Of a stretch of DNA of 21,383 nt, positions 7,663 to 15,183 are shown one piece after another (positions within the stretch are counted from its first letter, which is position 1; each line of letters starts with the position of its first letter). The notes below the pieces were generated by a model that saw only the letters and a list, made by a program, of their open reading frames with translations, made no database searches and was not told the DNA's origin. This stretch comes from HRBIN12 sp964640965 (GTDB lineage: Bacteria > Actinomycetota > UBA4738 > HRBIN12). The stretch is from contig CAZXJB010000033.1 of the NCBI GenBank assembly GCA_964640965.1, positions 1 through 21,383 on the forward strand, given 5' to 3'. The position numbers were made by a program, and so were the translations under genes.

Positions 7663-7798
7663 TTCGCTCCCTGCCGCACGGCATCCGCCGCACTAGCGTC
7701 GGAGGCGAGATGGCGCTCGAGCACGCCCGCTCGACGGGGACGCGTGAGCCCGGCCTCCCGAGCGATGCCGCTGCTCGCGACGGGAGCCTTAGGGTCCG

Positions 7799-7821
7799 GA
7801 CCCGAGGGCACCCCTCGGGTC
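7799..7821. repeat. 10-bp stem, 3-base loop hairpin
   Basis: GACCCGAGGG (7799-7808) and CCCTCGGGTC (7812-7821) are perfect complements around the loop CAC. The left arm overlaps the palindrome GGGTCCGGACCC at 7792-7803. There is no T-run and no gene ends here, so this is more likely a DNA operator or a structured untranslated leader than a terminator. Confidence 0.45.
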
Positions 7822-7830
7822 TCCGCTCCG

Positions 7831-7876
7831 GGCCTGGGGCCTGGGCCCGAGGAGGCCTGAGGCCTGAGCCCGAGGA
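7831..7876. repeat. 23-bp tandem direct repeat
   Basis: Two adjacent 23-bp units (7831-7853 and 7854-7876) match at 21 of 23 positions. Each unit is two GGCCTGR heptads followed by GCCCGAGGA. The two differences are both G to A at the same position of each heptad. A period of 23 bp is close to two helical turns, which suits side-by-side protein binding, but simple-sequence expansion is also possible. Confidence 0.55.
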
Positions 7877-7989
7877 CGATTTCGGGTCGCCGTGGCCCGC
7901 GCGGGGGTTGTCCGCCCGATACACACCTCGGCCCGCCGCTCCTAGCGTGAGCATCGAGGAACGCGATCGAAGGCAAGGAGGTCGCGACG

Positions 7990-8361
7990 ATGTCTCAGCG
8001 AGCGGCAGCGGCGGCGTCCCACCGGGGCGCGGTGCAACGGTACGCGGGGACCGAGATGTGGGTCCTCGCGCTGGCGACGATCGTGCTCGCGATCGGGGCC
8101 CTGCTCATCGTGATGTGGAAGCCGGAGGCGCTCGGGCTCGCGCTGCTCGCGGGCCTGGCGGCGCTCGGCGCCCGCGCCCTGTACACGAAGGTCAAGGAGT
8201 CGGCGCGCAAGCGGGCCGAGGCCAGCTCCGCCGTAGCGAACGCGGGCCTTGCCATCGCGGCGGTGTCGATCGCGCCGCTGCTGCTGTTCGCGTTCCTCTG
8301 GGCGGCGCTGCTCGTGCTGCTCGGGGTCATGTGGATCCTGAGCGCGCTCGGCGTGATCTGA
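7990..8361 (+). CDS. Small integral membrane protein, function unknown
   Basis: The 123-residue product has a short polar Ala-rich N-terminus, two close membrane segments at about residues 23-41 and 46-62, a basic loop (TKVKESARKRAEASS), and a third hydrophobic region from about 72 to 120 that could form one or two helices. I do not recognise the family. The ribosome site AAGGAGGT, 7-8 bases before the ATG, is the strongest in the window, and this is the first gene of the rightward operon. A long hairpin at 8385-8416 separates it from the heptaheme cytochrome gene. It may belong to the quinol/cytochrome module, but nothing in its own sequence shows this. Confidence 0.75.
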   Translation: MSQRAAAAASHRGAVQRYAGTEMWVLALATIVLAIGALLIVMWKPEALGLALLAGLAALGARALYTKVKESARKRAEASSAVANAGLAIAAVSIAPLLLFAFLWAALLVLLGVMWILSALGVI

Positions 8362-8384
8362 CCCGGTCCGGGCCGACCCCTGTC

Positions 8385-8416
8385 CGGAGCCGCCATCCGT
8401 CCGGATGGCGGCTCCG
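8385..8416 (+). repeat. Perfect 15-bp inverted repeat just before a cytochrome start codon
   Basis: CGGAGCCGCCATCCG (8385-8399) and CGGATGGCGGCTCCG (8402-8416) are perfect complements separated by 2 bases. The repeat ends one base before the GTG start at 8418 and includes the place where a ribosome site should be. It could terminate the gene before it, block translation of the gene after it, or be an operator. No T-run follows. Confidence 0.7.
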
Positions 8417-8417
8417 C

Positions 8418-9302
8418 GTGCTCCGGACCCTCCGCGGTCTCGCGGTCCTCGCGCTCGCCGCGGCCGCGACGGCCATCCCCGGGGTCGCGAGCGCCCAGGA
8501 GGCCTCCCCCTCACCCCCGCCGGCGCCCCAGCCGCCCCAGACGAACGAGTGCGTCGGCTGCCACGCGATCCCGGACATCGTGTGGGCCGACGACGGCCGG
8601 TACCGGCCCGGCCTGCTCGTCACGCGGGAGGAGCTCGCCGGCAGCGTGCACGGCGACTTCGCGTGCACCGACTGCCACAGCGCCCTCGGCGCGACGATGC
8701 ACGCCCGCCGCGACGCGGCCCGCGACTCCTGCGCGCGCTGCCACGAGGAGCAGGCCGCCCAGTACGAGCAGGGGTACCACGGCCCGCCCGGCGTCGCCGA
8801 CGCGGTGCCGAAGCCGACGTGCGTCACCTGCCACGGATCCCACCAGGTGCAGGTCGCCGAGACGCGGGACTTCGTGCACCGGGCGAGCGAGCAGTGCGCC
8901 CGGTGCCACGAGCAGATGGCCGAGCGCTTCCCCGGCGGCAACCCCTTCGGGATGGACACCCATCTCGCCGGGGTCGAGGTCGCGACCTGCGCCGACTGCC
9001 ACGGCTCCCACCTCGTGCTCCCGGCCGAGGATCCGCGCTCGCCGGTGAACGAGGCCAACATCCTCTCCACCTGTCGGCGGTGCCACACGAACGCGCCGCC
9101 GAACTTCGTCGACGTGCAGATGCACATCCCGCGCGGCGCGATCCCCGACGACCCGCGCCTGCGGGTCATCACCATCTACATGCTGACGCTCTTGATCGGG
9201 ACCTTCGCGTTCTTCGGGTACCTCACGATCCTCGGGATCCGCTTCGAGCTGCGACGACAGGCCGAGCGGGCCCACGAGCGTGAGGCGGGAGGTGTGCTGT
9301 GA
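8418..9302 (+). CDS. Membrane-anchored heptaheme c-type cytochrome
   Basis: From GTG 8418 the product has 294 residues. Residues 1-27 are a signal peptide (VLRTLRGLAVLALAAAATAI, ending ASAQ), then a Pro-rich linker. Seven CxxCH heme-c sites lie at residues 45, 83, 105, 135, 160, 191 and 219, with spacing and extra His residues (for example GSH after sites 4 and 6) as in multiheme c3-like cytochromes. One membrane helix at about 249-273 anchors the C-terminus, leaving a short basic cytoplasmic tail. The frame is open far upstream, but GTG 8418 is the only start codon that gives a signal peptide. Its stop overlaps the next start by 4 bases (GTGA), so it is translationally coupled to the cytochrome b gene. 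The pair looks like a quinol dehydrogenase that passes electrons to secreted cytochromes. Confidence 0.88.
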   Translation: MLRTLRGLAVLALAAAATAIPGVASAQEASPSPPPAPQPPQTNECVGCHAIPDIVWADDGRYRPGLLVTREELAGSVHGDFACTDCHSALGATMHARRDAARDSCARCHEEQAAQYEQGYHGPPGVADAVPKPTCVTCHGSHQVQVAETRDFVHRASEQCARCHEQMAERFPGGNPFGMDTHLAGVEVATCADCHGSHLVLPAEDPRSPVNEANILSTCRRCHTNAPPNFVDVQMHIPRGAIPDDPRLRVITIYMLTLLIGTFAFFGYLTILGIRFELRRQAERAHEREAGGVL

Positions 9303-10177
9303 ACGTGACCGTCGTGCCGGCGCGGCGGGCGCGGGAGACCCTCGTCGTCCGCCGCTGGTCCTGGTGGGCGCGGGCGACCCACGCGCTGCTCGCGCTCTCG
9401 GTGTTCGGCCTGATCCTGACGGGGATGCCGATGCACTACGCCGACGCCTTCTGGGCCGAGCCCCTGCTGTGGCTCTGGCGGGGCGAGCGGGGCGCCGCGG
9501 CGGTGCACAAGGTCTGCGCGGTCGGGTTCCTCTCCTCGGCCGCGATGCACGTGCTCGGCATGCTCGCGGCGTGGGCGACCGGTCGGTGGCGGCTGCGGTC
9601 CTTGCTCGAGGAGGACTCGATCCTCCCCCGCTGGCGCGACGTCCGGCAGGTGGGCGAGTTCATCCGGTACCTGAAGGGCGAGGGTCCGCGGCCGCGGTTC
9701 GCGCGGTTCACGTTCTGGGAGAAGTTCGACTACCTCGCCGAGGTCTGGGGGCTGCTCATCATCGGGCTCACCGGGCTCGTGATGTGGTTCCCGGGGACGT
9801 TCCTCGTCTTCCTGCCCGGGTGGCTCGTGAACGCGGCCCGGATCTTCCACTCCTACGAGGCGATCCTCGCGATGGGGTTCCTCTTCACCGTGCACTACTT
9901 CAACACGCACCTGCGCCCCGAGGTGTTCCCCGTGGACGAGGTGATCTTCACCGGGAACATCCCGCTGCACGAGGTGCGCGAGCGGTACCCCGGCTGGTAC
10001 GAGCGGGTGGCGGGGAGCCCCCACGTGTTCCGCGCCCGCACGGGGACGGGGTGGATGGCGCTGCTCATCAGCGGCTTCTACCTCTCCGTGGGGTTCGTGA
10101 TCCTGATGCTGGTGATGACGACGGCGGCGCTCGAGGCGGTGCGGTACTTCGGCTGGCTCCTCACCGGGCGGGGGTGA
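9299..10177 (+). CDS. Di-heme cytochrome b, FdnI/HydC-like
   Basis: The 292-residue integral membrane protein has about four membrane helices in the formate-dehydrogenase-gamma / Ni-Fe-hydrogenase cytochrome b pattern. Candidate heme b ligands are His28 (WWARATHALL), His70 (AAVHKVC) or His84 (AAMHVL), and His184 and His199 (RIFHSYEAILAMGFLFTVHYFNTH). A large loop (about 94-140) and a C-terminal helix (about 251-275) complete it. The family takes electrons from or gives them to quinone. GTG 9299 overlaps the stop of the heptaheme gene, and GGAGGTG precedes it by a few bases. No dehydrogenase or hydrogenase catalytic subunit is nearby, so the likely partner is the heptaheme protein. The arrangement recalls CbcL of Geobacter, in which a multiheme c domain is fused to this type of cytochrome b. 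Confidence 0.87.
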   Translation: MNVTVVPARRARETLVVRRWSWWARATHALLALSVFGLILTGMPMHYADAFWAEPLLWLWRGERGAAAVHKVCAVGFLSSAAMHVLGMLAAWATGRWRLRSLLEEDSILPRWRDVRQVGEFIRYLKGEGPRPRFARFTFWEKFDYLAEVWGLLIIGLTGLVMWFPGTFLVFLPGWLVNAARIFHSYEAILAMGFLFTVHYFNTHLRPEVFPVDEVIFTGNIPLHEVRERYPGWYERVAGSPHVFRARTGTGWMALLISGFYLSVGFVILMLVMTTAALEAVRYFGWLLTGRG

Positions 10178-10238
10178 GGGCGCGGGCGGCGGGGCCCGGG
10201 GGATCGGCGGGGGCTCGGCGGCGGCGTCGTCGGCTATG

Positions 10239-10368
10239 AACACGTTCACGACCATCGGGCGGCCCACCGCATCCGGCCGGCAACCCCTCGTCAGCATCGT
10301 CGGCCGTCGTTCCAGGCAAGGGGTTGACGCGGGGGTGGGGCGAGCGCGTCACCGGTCGTGAACGCGTT
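10239..10368. repeat. Inverted repeat, 15-bp arms about 100 bp apart
   Basis: The right arm GGTCGTGAACGCGTT (10354-10368) is the complement of the left arm (10239-10253) with one mismatch. Two smaller inverted repeats nest or lie beside it inside the interval. The bracketing arms could fold an RNA of about 130 nt or mark the ends of a lost small element. Confidence 0.45.
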
Positions 10369-10380
10369 GACGAGGCGGGC

Positions 10381-10420
10381 CGGAGCGCCGAGGGCGCGAC
10401 CGGAACGCCGAGGGCGCGGA
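10381..10420. repeat. 20-bp tandem repeat
   Basis: Units 10381-10400 and 10401-10420 match at 17 of 20 positions, with the shared core CGCCGAGGGCGCG. It lies just downstream of the response regulator gene. No function is proposed. Confidence 0.5.
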
Positions 10421-10434
10421 CCGGCGCCTTCCCT

Positions 10435-10471
10435 CTCACGCCTCGTCGAGCTCCCTCACGCCTCGTCGAGC
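10435..10471. repeat. 17-bp direct repeat copying the 3' end of the response regulator gene
   Basis: CTCACGCCTCGTCGAGC occurs at 10435-10451 and again at 10455-10471, a 20-bp offset. The second copy is the last codons and stop of the response regulator gene (LDEA and stop). The first copy is a duplicate just past the stop, so the end of the gene appears to have been duplicated in tandem. Confidence 0.6.
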
Positions 10472-11118
10472 CCGATGATCCCCTTGCGGATCGCGTACTT
10501 CACGAGCTCGGTCCGGTCGTGCATGCCGAGCTTGCGCATGAGGTTCGCCCGGTGCGCCTGCACCGTCTTGATCGACAGGAACAGCTTGTCGGCGATCTCG
10601 CGGTTCGTGAGCCCCTCGGCGATGAGCTTGAGGATCTCGCGCTCGCGGTCGGAGAGCGTATCGAAGGACGTCTCCTCGCCCTTGGCCACGCGCGCGAGGT
10701 AGTCCTTGATGAGGAGCTTGGCCACGCTCGGGTGGAGCACCGCCTCGCCCTGGTGCGCGCGCTTCACGGCCATGATCACGTCCTCGGCCGGGGCGCGCTT
10801 CACGACGTAGCCGGTCGCCCCCGCCTGGAGCATCTGGAAGACGTAGCCCTCGGAGTCGTGGACGGTGAGGGCCACCACCTGGGTGTTCGGGTGCGACTCC
10901 CGGATCCGGCGGGTGGCCTCGAACCCCGAGAGGCCCGGCATGCCGATGTCCATCAGCACGACGTCGGGCTCGAGCTCGCGCACCTTCTCGATCGCCTCCT
11001 CGCCCGAGGACGCGACGCCGACGACCTCGAGCTCGGGATCGGTCGCGAGGACCATCCGGATCCCCTCGCGCACGATCTCGTGGTCGTCCACCACCAGCAC
11101 CTTCACGCGGCCGTTCAT
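10456..11118 (-). CDS. NarL/FixJ-family response regulator
   Basis: The 220-residue protein has an N-terminal receiver domain (about residues 5-120) and a C-terminal LuxR-type helix-turn-helix (about 152-215). The acidic pair is Asp11/Asp12, the phosphoacceptor Asp57 (VVLMDIGMPG), the switch Thr is Thr85, and Lys107 is the conserved lysine. The DNA-binding helix block reads LSDREREILKLIAEGLTNRE followed by IADKLFLSIKTVQAHRANLM. The ATG overlaps the stop of the histidine kinase gene by 4 bases (ATGA), so the two are a cognate pair. The architecture is that of DosR, NarL and similar regulators that act on respiratory genes. The targets are unknown; the surrounding cytochrome, heme and ccm genes are the obvious candidates, by inference. 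Confidence 0.93.
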   Translation of the reverse strand: MNGRVKVLVVDDHEIVREGIRMVLATDPELEVVGVASSGEEAIEKVRELEPDVVLMDIGMPGLSGFEATRRIRESHPNTQVVALTVHDSEGYVFQMLQAGATGYVVKRAPAEDVIMAVKRAHQGEAVLHPSVAKLLIKDYLARVAKGEETSFDTLSDREREILKLIAEGLTNREIADKLFLSIKTVQAHRANLMRKLGMHDRTELVKYAIRKGIIGLDEA

Positions 11119-13025
11119 GTCTGCTCGCCACCTTCGTCCGCTCCGGCCGGAGCGGCCTCACCCCCCTCGGGCAGCGGGATCTCCGCCACCACGCGCGTCC
11201 CGCGCCCCGGGACCGAATCGACCCGGAACGTCCCGCCGGCGATCTCGGCGCGCTCGCGCATGCCCTCGAGACCGACGGCCTCGCCGGTCCGGGCGCGGGC
11301 CGCGACCTCCAGGACGTCGAACCCGACCCCGTCGTCCTCCACCTCGAGGTGGAGCCGATCGCCCCGCACGCCCACCCGCACGCCGACGCGGATCGGCTTC
11401 GCGTGCCGCGCGGCGTTGCTCACCGCCTCCTGCACGATCCGGAAGGCCGCGAGCTCGATGTGGTCGGGCAGCCGCCCGATCCTCGCCCCCTCGAACTCGA
11501 TGGGGAAGCCCCACACGTCGCTCATCTGCGCCACGTACCACCGCAGCGCCGGGATGAGCCCGAGCTCGTCCAGGAGCGCCGGGCGGAGCTCGAAGAGCAT
11601 CCGGTCCAGGTTGCGCGCCGCCTCCTCGGCCAGGGACTTCACCGCCGCGATCCGGGCCCGCGCCTCCTCGTCGACCGGGGCCTGCGACTCGAGCAGGTCC
11701 ACGTTCATGATCAGGGCCGACAGCACCTGCGAGGTCTCGTCGTGGAGCTCGCGCGAGAGGCGCCGCCGCTCCTCCTCCTGGACCGTCAACGTCTTGCGGA
11801 GCAGGCCCTGGAGCGCCTGCTCCTTCTGCTGGAGCCGCTCGAGCAGCTCCGCGTTGCGCACGGCCACCCCCACGAGCCCGGCGAGCGATCCGAGCAGGCC
11901 CCGCTCGGCCGCATCGAGCGGCCGCGGCGGGTCCCAGGCGAGCCCGATGACCGCGAGGCAGCGCTCGCCGATGCACGCGGGGGCGTAGGCCCAGGCGACG
12001 GGCTCGGTCTCCGAGACCTGCGCGAGCGGTCCCGCCGAGGTCAGGACGCCGCGCGCGGCGGCGACCCGCTCGAGCAGCTCGCCGTCGGGCGGCCGCTCGC
12101 CGAAGACCGCCTCCGGCCCGTCGCCCTCGGGTCGCCAGATCGCGGTCCCGCTCGCGCCGAGGGCGGCGGCCACCTGGCTCGCCGCCCGCCCGAGGACCTC
12201 CGACAGCCCGGCGCCCGAGGTGAGCAGGGCCTGGATCTCCTCCATGCCCTCGAGCTCGGCGCGGAGCTCCTCGGTCGTGGCCCGCAGGTCCAGCGCCTGG
12301 CGCTCGAGCCGGCTCGCCATCTCGTTGAAGGTCTCGGCGACCTCCGCGAGCTCCCAGCCTCGGTACCGCGGCAGGCGCACCGAGAGGTCGCCCCCGCCGA
12401 GCCGCTCCGCGGCCTCGCCGATGTCGGCGAGCGGCCGGAGGACGCTGCGGCGCAGCGCCCACACCGAGACCACGATGCCGACGAGCAGGGGGATCCCGGC
12501 CACCACGAGCGAGGTCCGCGCGCTCCGCACGAGCTCCTGCTGGAAGGGCCCCTCGTCGAGGCGCACCTCGACGGCGCCGAGCACGTCCGAGGCCTCCGAG
12601 TGGCACCCCACGCACTCGGGCTGCTTGGGGACCGGGACGAAGACCGAGAGCGTCCCCTGGCCCGAGGCCGAGACCGTGCGGTTCTGATCCATCGCGCTCA
12701 TGAGCGCGGCGCGCCCCGCCTGGGTGAGCCCGAGCTGCGGGTTCGAGGTCACCCACGGCGTGCCGGTACGGCGGTACACGGTGACGGCCTCGATCAGGCG
12801 ACCCTCCTCGACGTTGCGGACCGAGCGCCGGATGTCGTCGGGGGCGTTGTTCAGCATGCTGACCTCGAGGCTGTCCTCGGCGGTACGGGCGACGATCTCG
12901 CCGGCCTCGATCCACTGCTGCTCGAGCCGGCCGGTGACCAGGCGCGCCATGACGGTCAGCGCGATCGCCGCCGCGGCCCCGAGCAGCACCGCCATCCAGA
13001 GCATCACCCTGGCTTCCAGGCGCAC
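11115..13025 (-). CDS. Sensor histidine kinase with extracytoplasmic heme-c site
   Basis: The 636-residue kinase starts at GTG 13025 behind AAGGGGGTG. The order is membrane helix 1 (about 7-30), extracytoplasmic sensor (31-170), helix 2 (171-191), HAMP (about 192-245), coiled coil, GAF (about 265-395), HisKA_3 dimerisation domain with phospho-His428 (RRRLSRELHDETSQV), and HATPase (N-box VQEAVSNAARHA with Asn537, DDGVGFD, and GLEGMRERAEIAGG). The sensor has one CxxCH site, CVGCH at 138-142, in the context PECVGCHSEASDVLGAVEV, which resembles DUF3365/Tll0287-like heme-c sensors. Heme would be attached outside the membrane by the Ccm system encoded nearby. The GAF domain also has CIGERC (351-356), a possible disulfide or metal site. 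NarL-type regulators pair with this kinase class, and the regulator gene follows directly. A role as redox sensor of the cytochrome pool is inferred. Confidence 0.92.
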   Translation of the reverse strand: MRLEARVMLWMAVLLGAAAAIALTVMARLVTGRLEQQWIEAGEIVARTAEDSLEVSMLNNAPDDIRRSVRNVEEGRLIEAVTVYRRTGTPWVTSNPQLGLTQAGRAALMSAMDQNRTVSASGQGTLSVFVPVPKQPECVGCHSEASDVLGAVEVRLDEGPFQQELVRSARTSLVVAGIPLLVGIVVSVWALRRSVLRPLADIGEAAERLGGGDLSVRLPRYRGWELAEVAETFNEMASRLERQALDLRATTEELRAELEGMEEIQALLTSGAGLSEVLGRAASQVAAALGASGTAIWRPEGDGPEAVFGERPPDGELLERVAAARGVLTSAGPLAQVSETEPVAWAYAPACIGERCLAVIGLAWDPPRPLDAAERGLLGSLAGLVGVAVRNAELLERLQQKEQALQGLLRKTLTVQEEERRRLSRELHDETSQVLSALIMNVDLLESQAPVDEEARARIAAVKSLAEEAARNLDRMLFELRPALLDELGLIPALRWYVAQMSDVWGFPIEFEGARIGRLPDHIELAAFRIVQEAVSNAARHAKPIRVGVRVGVRGDRLHLEVEDDGVGFDVLEVAARARTGEAVGLEGMRERAEIAGGTFRVDSVPGRGTRVVAEIPLPEGGEAAPAGADEGGEQT

Positions 13026-13035
13026 GGGGCACCCC

Positions 13036-13055
13036 CTTCACCGCTACTTCACCGC
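13036..13055. repeat. 9-bp direct repeat at the kinase ribosome site
   Basis: CTTCACCGC occurs at 13036-13044 and 13047-13055, an 11-bp period, immediately upstream of the kinase start (on its strand it reads GCGGTGAAG twice). The copy nearest the start forms part of the ribosome site. The helical spacing could suit a bound regulator, but chance is possible. Confidence 0.3.
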
Positions 13056-13162
13056 ACCGGCCCCCGGGGCGCGTAGGGCGCAGGTCCCCCCCTGCCGAGG
13101 CCGTCCGGCCGGGGGCGCCGCACGAGCGCTCGACCCACGGGCCGCGGGGACCCGAGCCCGCC

Positions 13163-14290
13163 TCAGGCGCGCACGATCCCGGCCGGCTGGAAGGCGCAGG
13201 CGGGGTCCTCGGCCAGGGGATCGCCGAAGGTGGCGAACGCGCGGGCCCGCGAGCCACCGCACGCGTCGGCGTACGGGCAGACGCCGCAGCGACCGCCGAA
13301 CGCGGCGGCGCGGATCGCGCGCAGGAGCGGGTGCTCGCGGTACAGCTGCACGATGTCGTCCGTGCGCACGTTGCCGAGCCGCACCGGGAGGAACCCCGCC
13401 GGGTAGACGTCGCCGTCGTGCGCGACGAACAGGATCCCCTTGCCGTCGCGCGTGCCCACGCTCTGCGCGCGCGAGGTCCCCGGCTCCCCGAGGCGCTCGC
13501 GGAGGCGCTCGGTGAGCCGCGCGTACAGCGGGCCGAGCCCGAAGGCGACGGCGGGGTCGGCCGCCTCCCCGAGCTCCCGGCGCTGGGCGACGGCGCGGCG
13601 GAAGAACGGCGCCTCGACGGTGCGGACGATGAACCCGTAGCGCGACGCCTCGACCAGGAAGTGCACGACATCCTCGTTCTCGGCCGGGGTGAGCTCCTCG
13701 AGCTCGGAGCCGCGTCCGACCCGGATGAGGAAGAACACCTCCCAGATGTGGGCGCCCCACTCGGCGACGAGCGCCGCCACGTCGGCGAGCTCCTCGACGT
13801 TGCGCCGCATGACGGTGGTGTTGATCTGGACGGTGTGGCCCTCCTCGACCAGCATCCGCACGGCCTCCTCGGTGCGGCGGAAGTGGCCCTCGACGCCCCG
13901 CACGCCCTCGTGGGTCTCGGGCCGCGCGCCGTCGAGGCTGATCGAGACGGTCTTCGCGCCGACCTCGCGCATCCGCACCGCGGCCTCGCGCGTGAGCAGC
14001 GGGGTCACGCTCGGGGCGAAGCCGATCGGCATCCCGTGCGCGCGGGCGCGCGCCGCGAGCTCGAAGAGATCGGGCCGCATGAACGGGTCGCCGCCGGTGA
14101 AGATGATCACCGGGAACCGGGGGGTGAACGCCCGCAGGTCGTCGATGAGCCGCATCCCCTCCCCGGTCGAGAGCTGACCGGGCATCGGCTCCGCGATCGC
14201 CTCCGCGCGACAGTGCCGGCAGGCCAGCCGGCACGCCTTCGTGGTCTCCCAGAACAGGAGGATGGGGGCCTGGTCGAAGTTCACCGGCAT
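13163..14290 (-). CDS. Radical SAM/SPASM-type protein, TIGR04053-like
   Basis: The 375-residue protein has the radical SAM cluster motif CRLACRHC (Cys20, Cys24, Cys27), then FTGGDPFMRPDLFEL (SAM-binding GGDP), SISLDGARPETHEGVRGVEG and QINTTVMRRNVEEL. The C-terminal part carries Cys335, Cys338, Cys344 and Cys365 (CGVCPYADAC and a later Cys), as in SPASM or twitch domains that bind auxiliary Fe-S clusters. From memory it matches the TIGR04053 family, related to the heme-pathway enzymes AhbD and NirJ and to PqqE. The ATG follows the ccmG stop by 4 bases, so the two are coupled. No short peptide substrate gene is visible nearby. The ccm and heme context suggests a role in heme or cytochrome modification, but the substrate is unknown. 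Confidence 0.85.
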   Translation of the reverse strand: MPVNFDQAPILLFWETTKACRLACRHCRAEAIAEPMPGQLSTGEGMRLIDDLRAFTPRFPVIIFTGGDPFMRPDLFELAARARAHGMPIGFAPSVTPLLTREAAVRMREVGAKTVSISLDGARPETHEGVRGVEGHFRRTEEAVRMLVEEGHTVQINTTVMRRNVEELADVAALVAEWGAHIWEVFFLIRVGRGSELEELTPAENEDVVHFLVEASRYGFIVRTVEAPFFRRAVAQRRELGEAADPAVAFGLGPLYARLTERLRERLGEPGTSRAQSVGTRDGKGILFVAHDGDVYPAGFLPVRLGNVRTDDIVQLYREHPLLRAIRAAAFGGRCGVCPYADACGGSRARAFATFGDPLAEDPACAFQPAGIVRA

Positions 14291-14294
14291 GGCC

Positions 14295-14987
<693 letters not shown>

Positions 14988-15183
14988 GGTCTCATCTTCC
15001 TCGACCCTCACGACCGCGACCATCCCACCGGGGCCCCGGGCCCGCACCGGACCATCGGCCCGCGCACCCCGGGCCGGCGGGCCCATACGCGCCCGAGGGC
15101 GCGGTCGGACGATTTCCCCGGAAGAGGGCGCGAACGCACCGGTTTGGGTTCGGCCCCCTGGAGAGGAGCGGAAGGGGGCGAGG
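14988..15183. promoter_or_regulatory. Divergent promoter region between ccmG and ccmE
   Basis: The spacer is shared by two cytochrome c maturation operons read in opposite directions, so joint control is likely. It holds the 13-bp motif at 15049-15061 and a small GGGCC/GGCCC hairpin near 15070-15084. The ribosome sites are GAGGAAG for ccmG and AAGGGGG for ccmE (just before 15184). Clear -35 and -10 boxes were not found. Confidence 0.5.
15049..15061. promoter_or_regulatory. GGNCCATCGGNCC motif upstream of ccmG
   Basis: GGACCATCGGCCC differs at only two positions from the 13-mer upstream of hemE (7650-7662) and lies at almost the same distance from the start codon (62 against 65 bp). Its arrangement also resembles the GGGAC...GTCCC class of DosR-type sites. 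It is a candidate operator for a shared heme/cytochrome regulon. Confidence 0.4.

Larger units (their letters stand above)
7586..7989. promoter_or_regulatory. 404-bp divergent regulatory region, hemE and cytochrome b/c operon
   Basis: No gene is supported here. The region separates hemE (leftward) from a rightward operon. From left to right it contains GGCCC-AC-GGGCC (7643-7654), overlapping the 13-bp motif at 7650-7662; a possible TAGCGT box near 7694; the palindrome GGGTCCGGACCC (7792-7803) running into a 10-bp hairpin (7799-7821); a 23-bp tandem duplication (7831-7876); and a second TAGCGT about 35 bp before the next gene. The strong ribosome site AAGGAGGT at about 7975-7982 belongs to the gene at 7990. 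The amount of symmetry per base is unusual for a simple promoter region. Confidence 0.55.
10178..10455. other. 278-bp spacer between convergent genes, rich in inverted repeats
   Basis: Both flanking genes end here, so promoters are not expected. The spacer holds nested inverted repeats: arms at 10239-10253 and 10354-10368 (14 of 15 complementary), CAACCCCT/AGGGGTTG at 10281-10288 and 10319-10326, and GACGCG/CGCGTC at about 10326-10331 and 10345-10350. Two 20-bp-period duplications follow near the right end. No protein frame is convincing. It could encode a bidirectional terminator or a structured RNA, or be the remnant of an inserted element. Confidence 0.4.

Noticed and set aside
7831..7876. 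CRISPR array
   Set aside because: Two adjacent units without spacers and no cas genes.
7509..8417. Upstream extension of the heptaheme cytochrome frame
   Set aside because: It would bury the signal peptide, overlap the hemE start and run through the small membrane protein gene in another frame. GTG 8418 gives a proper signal peptide.
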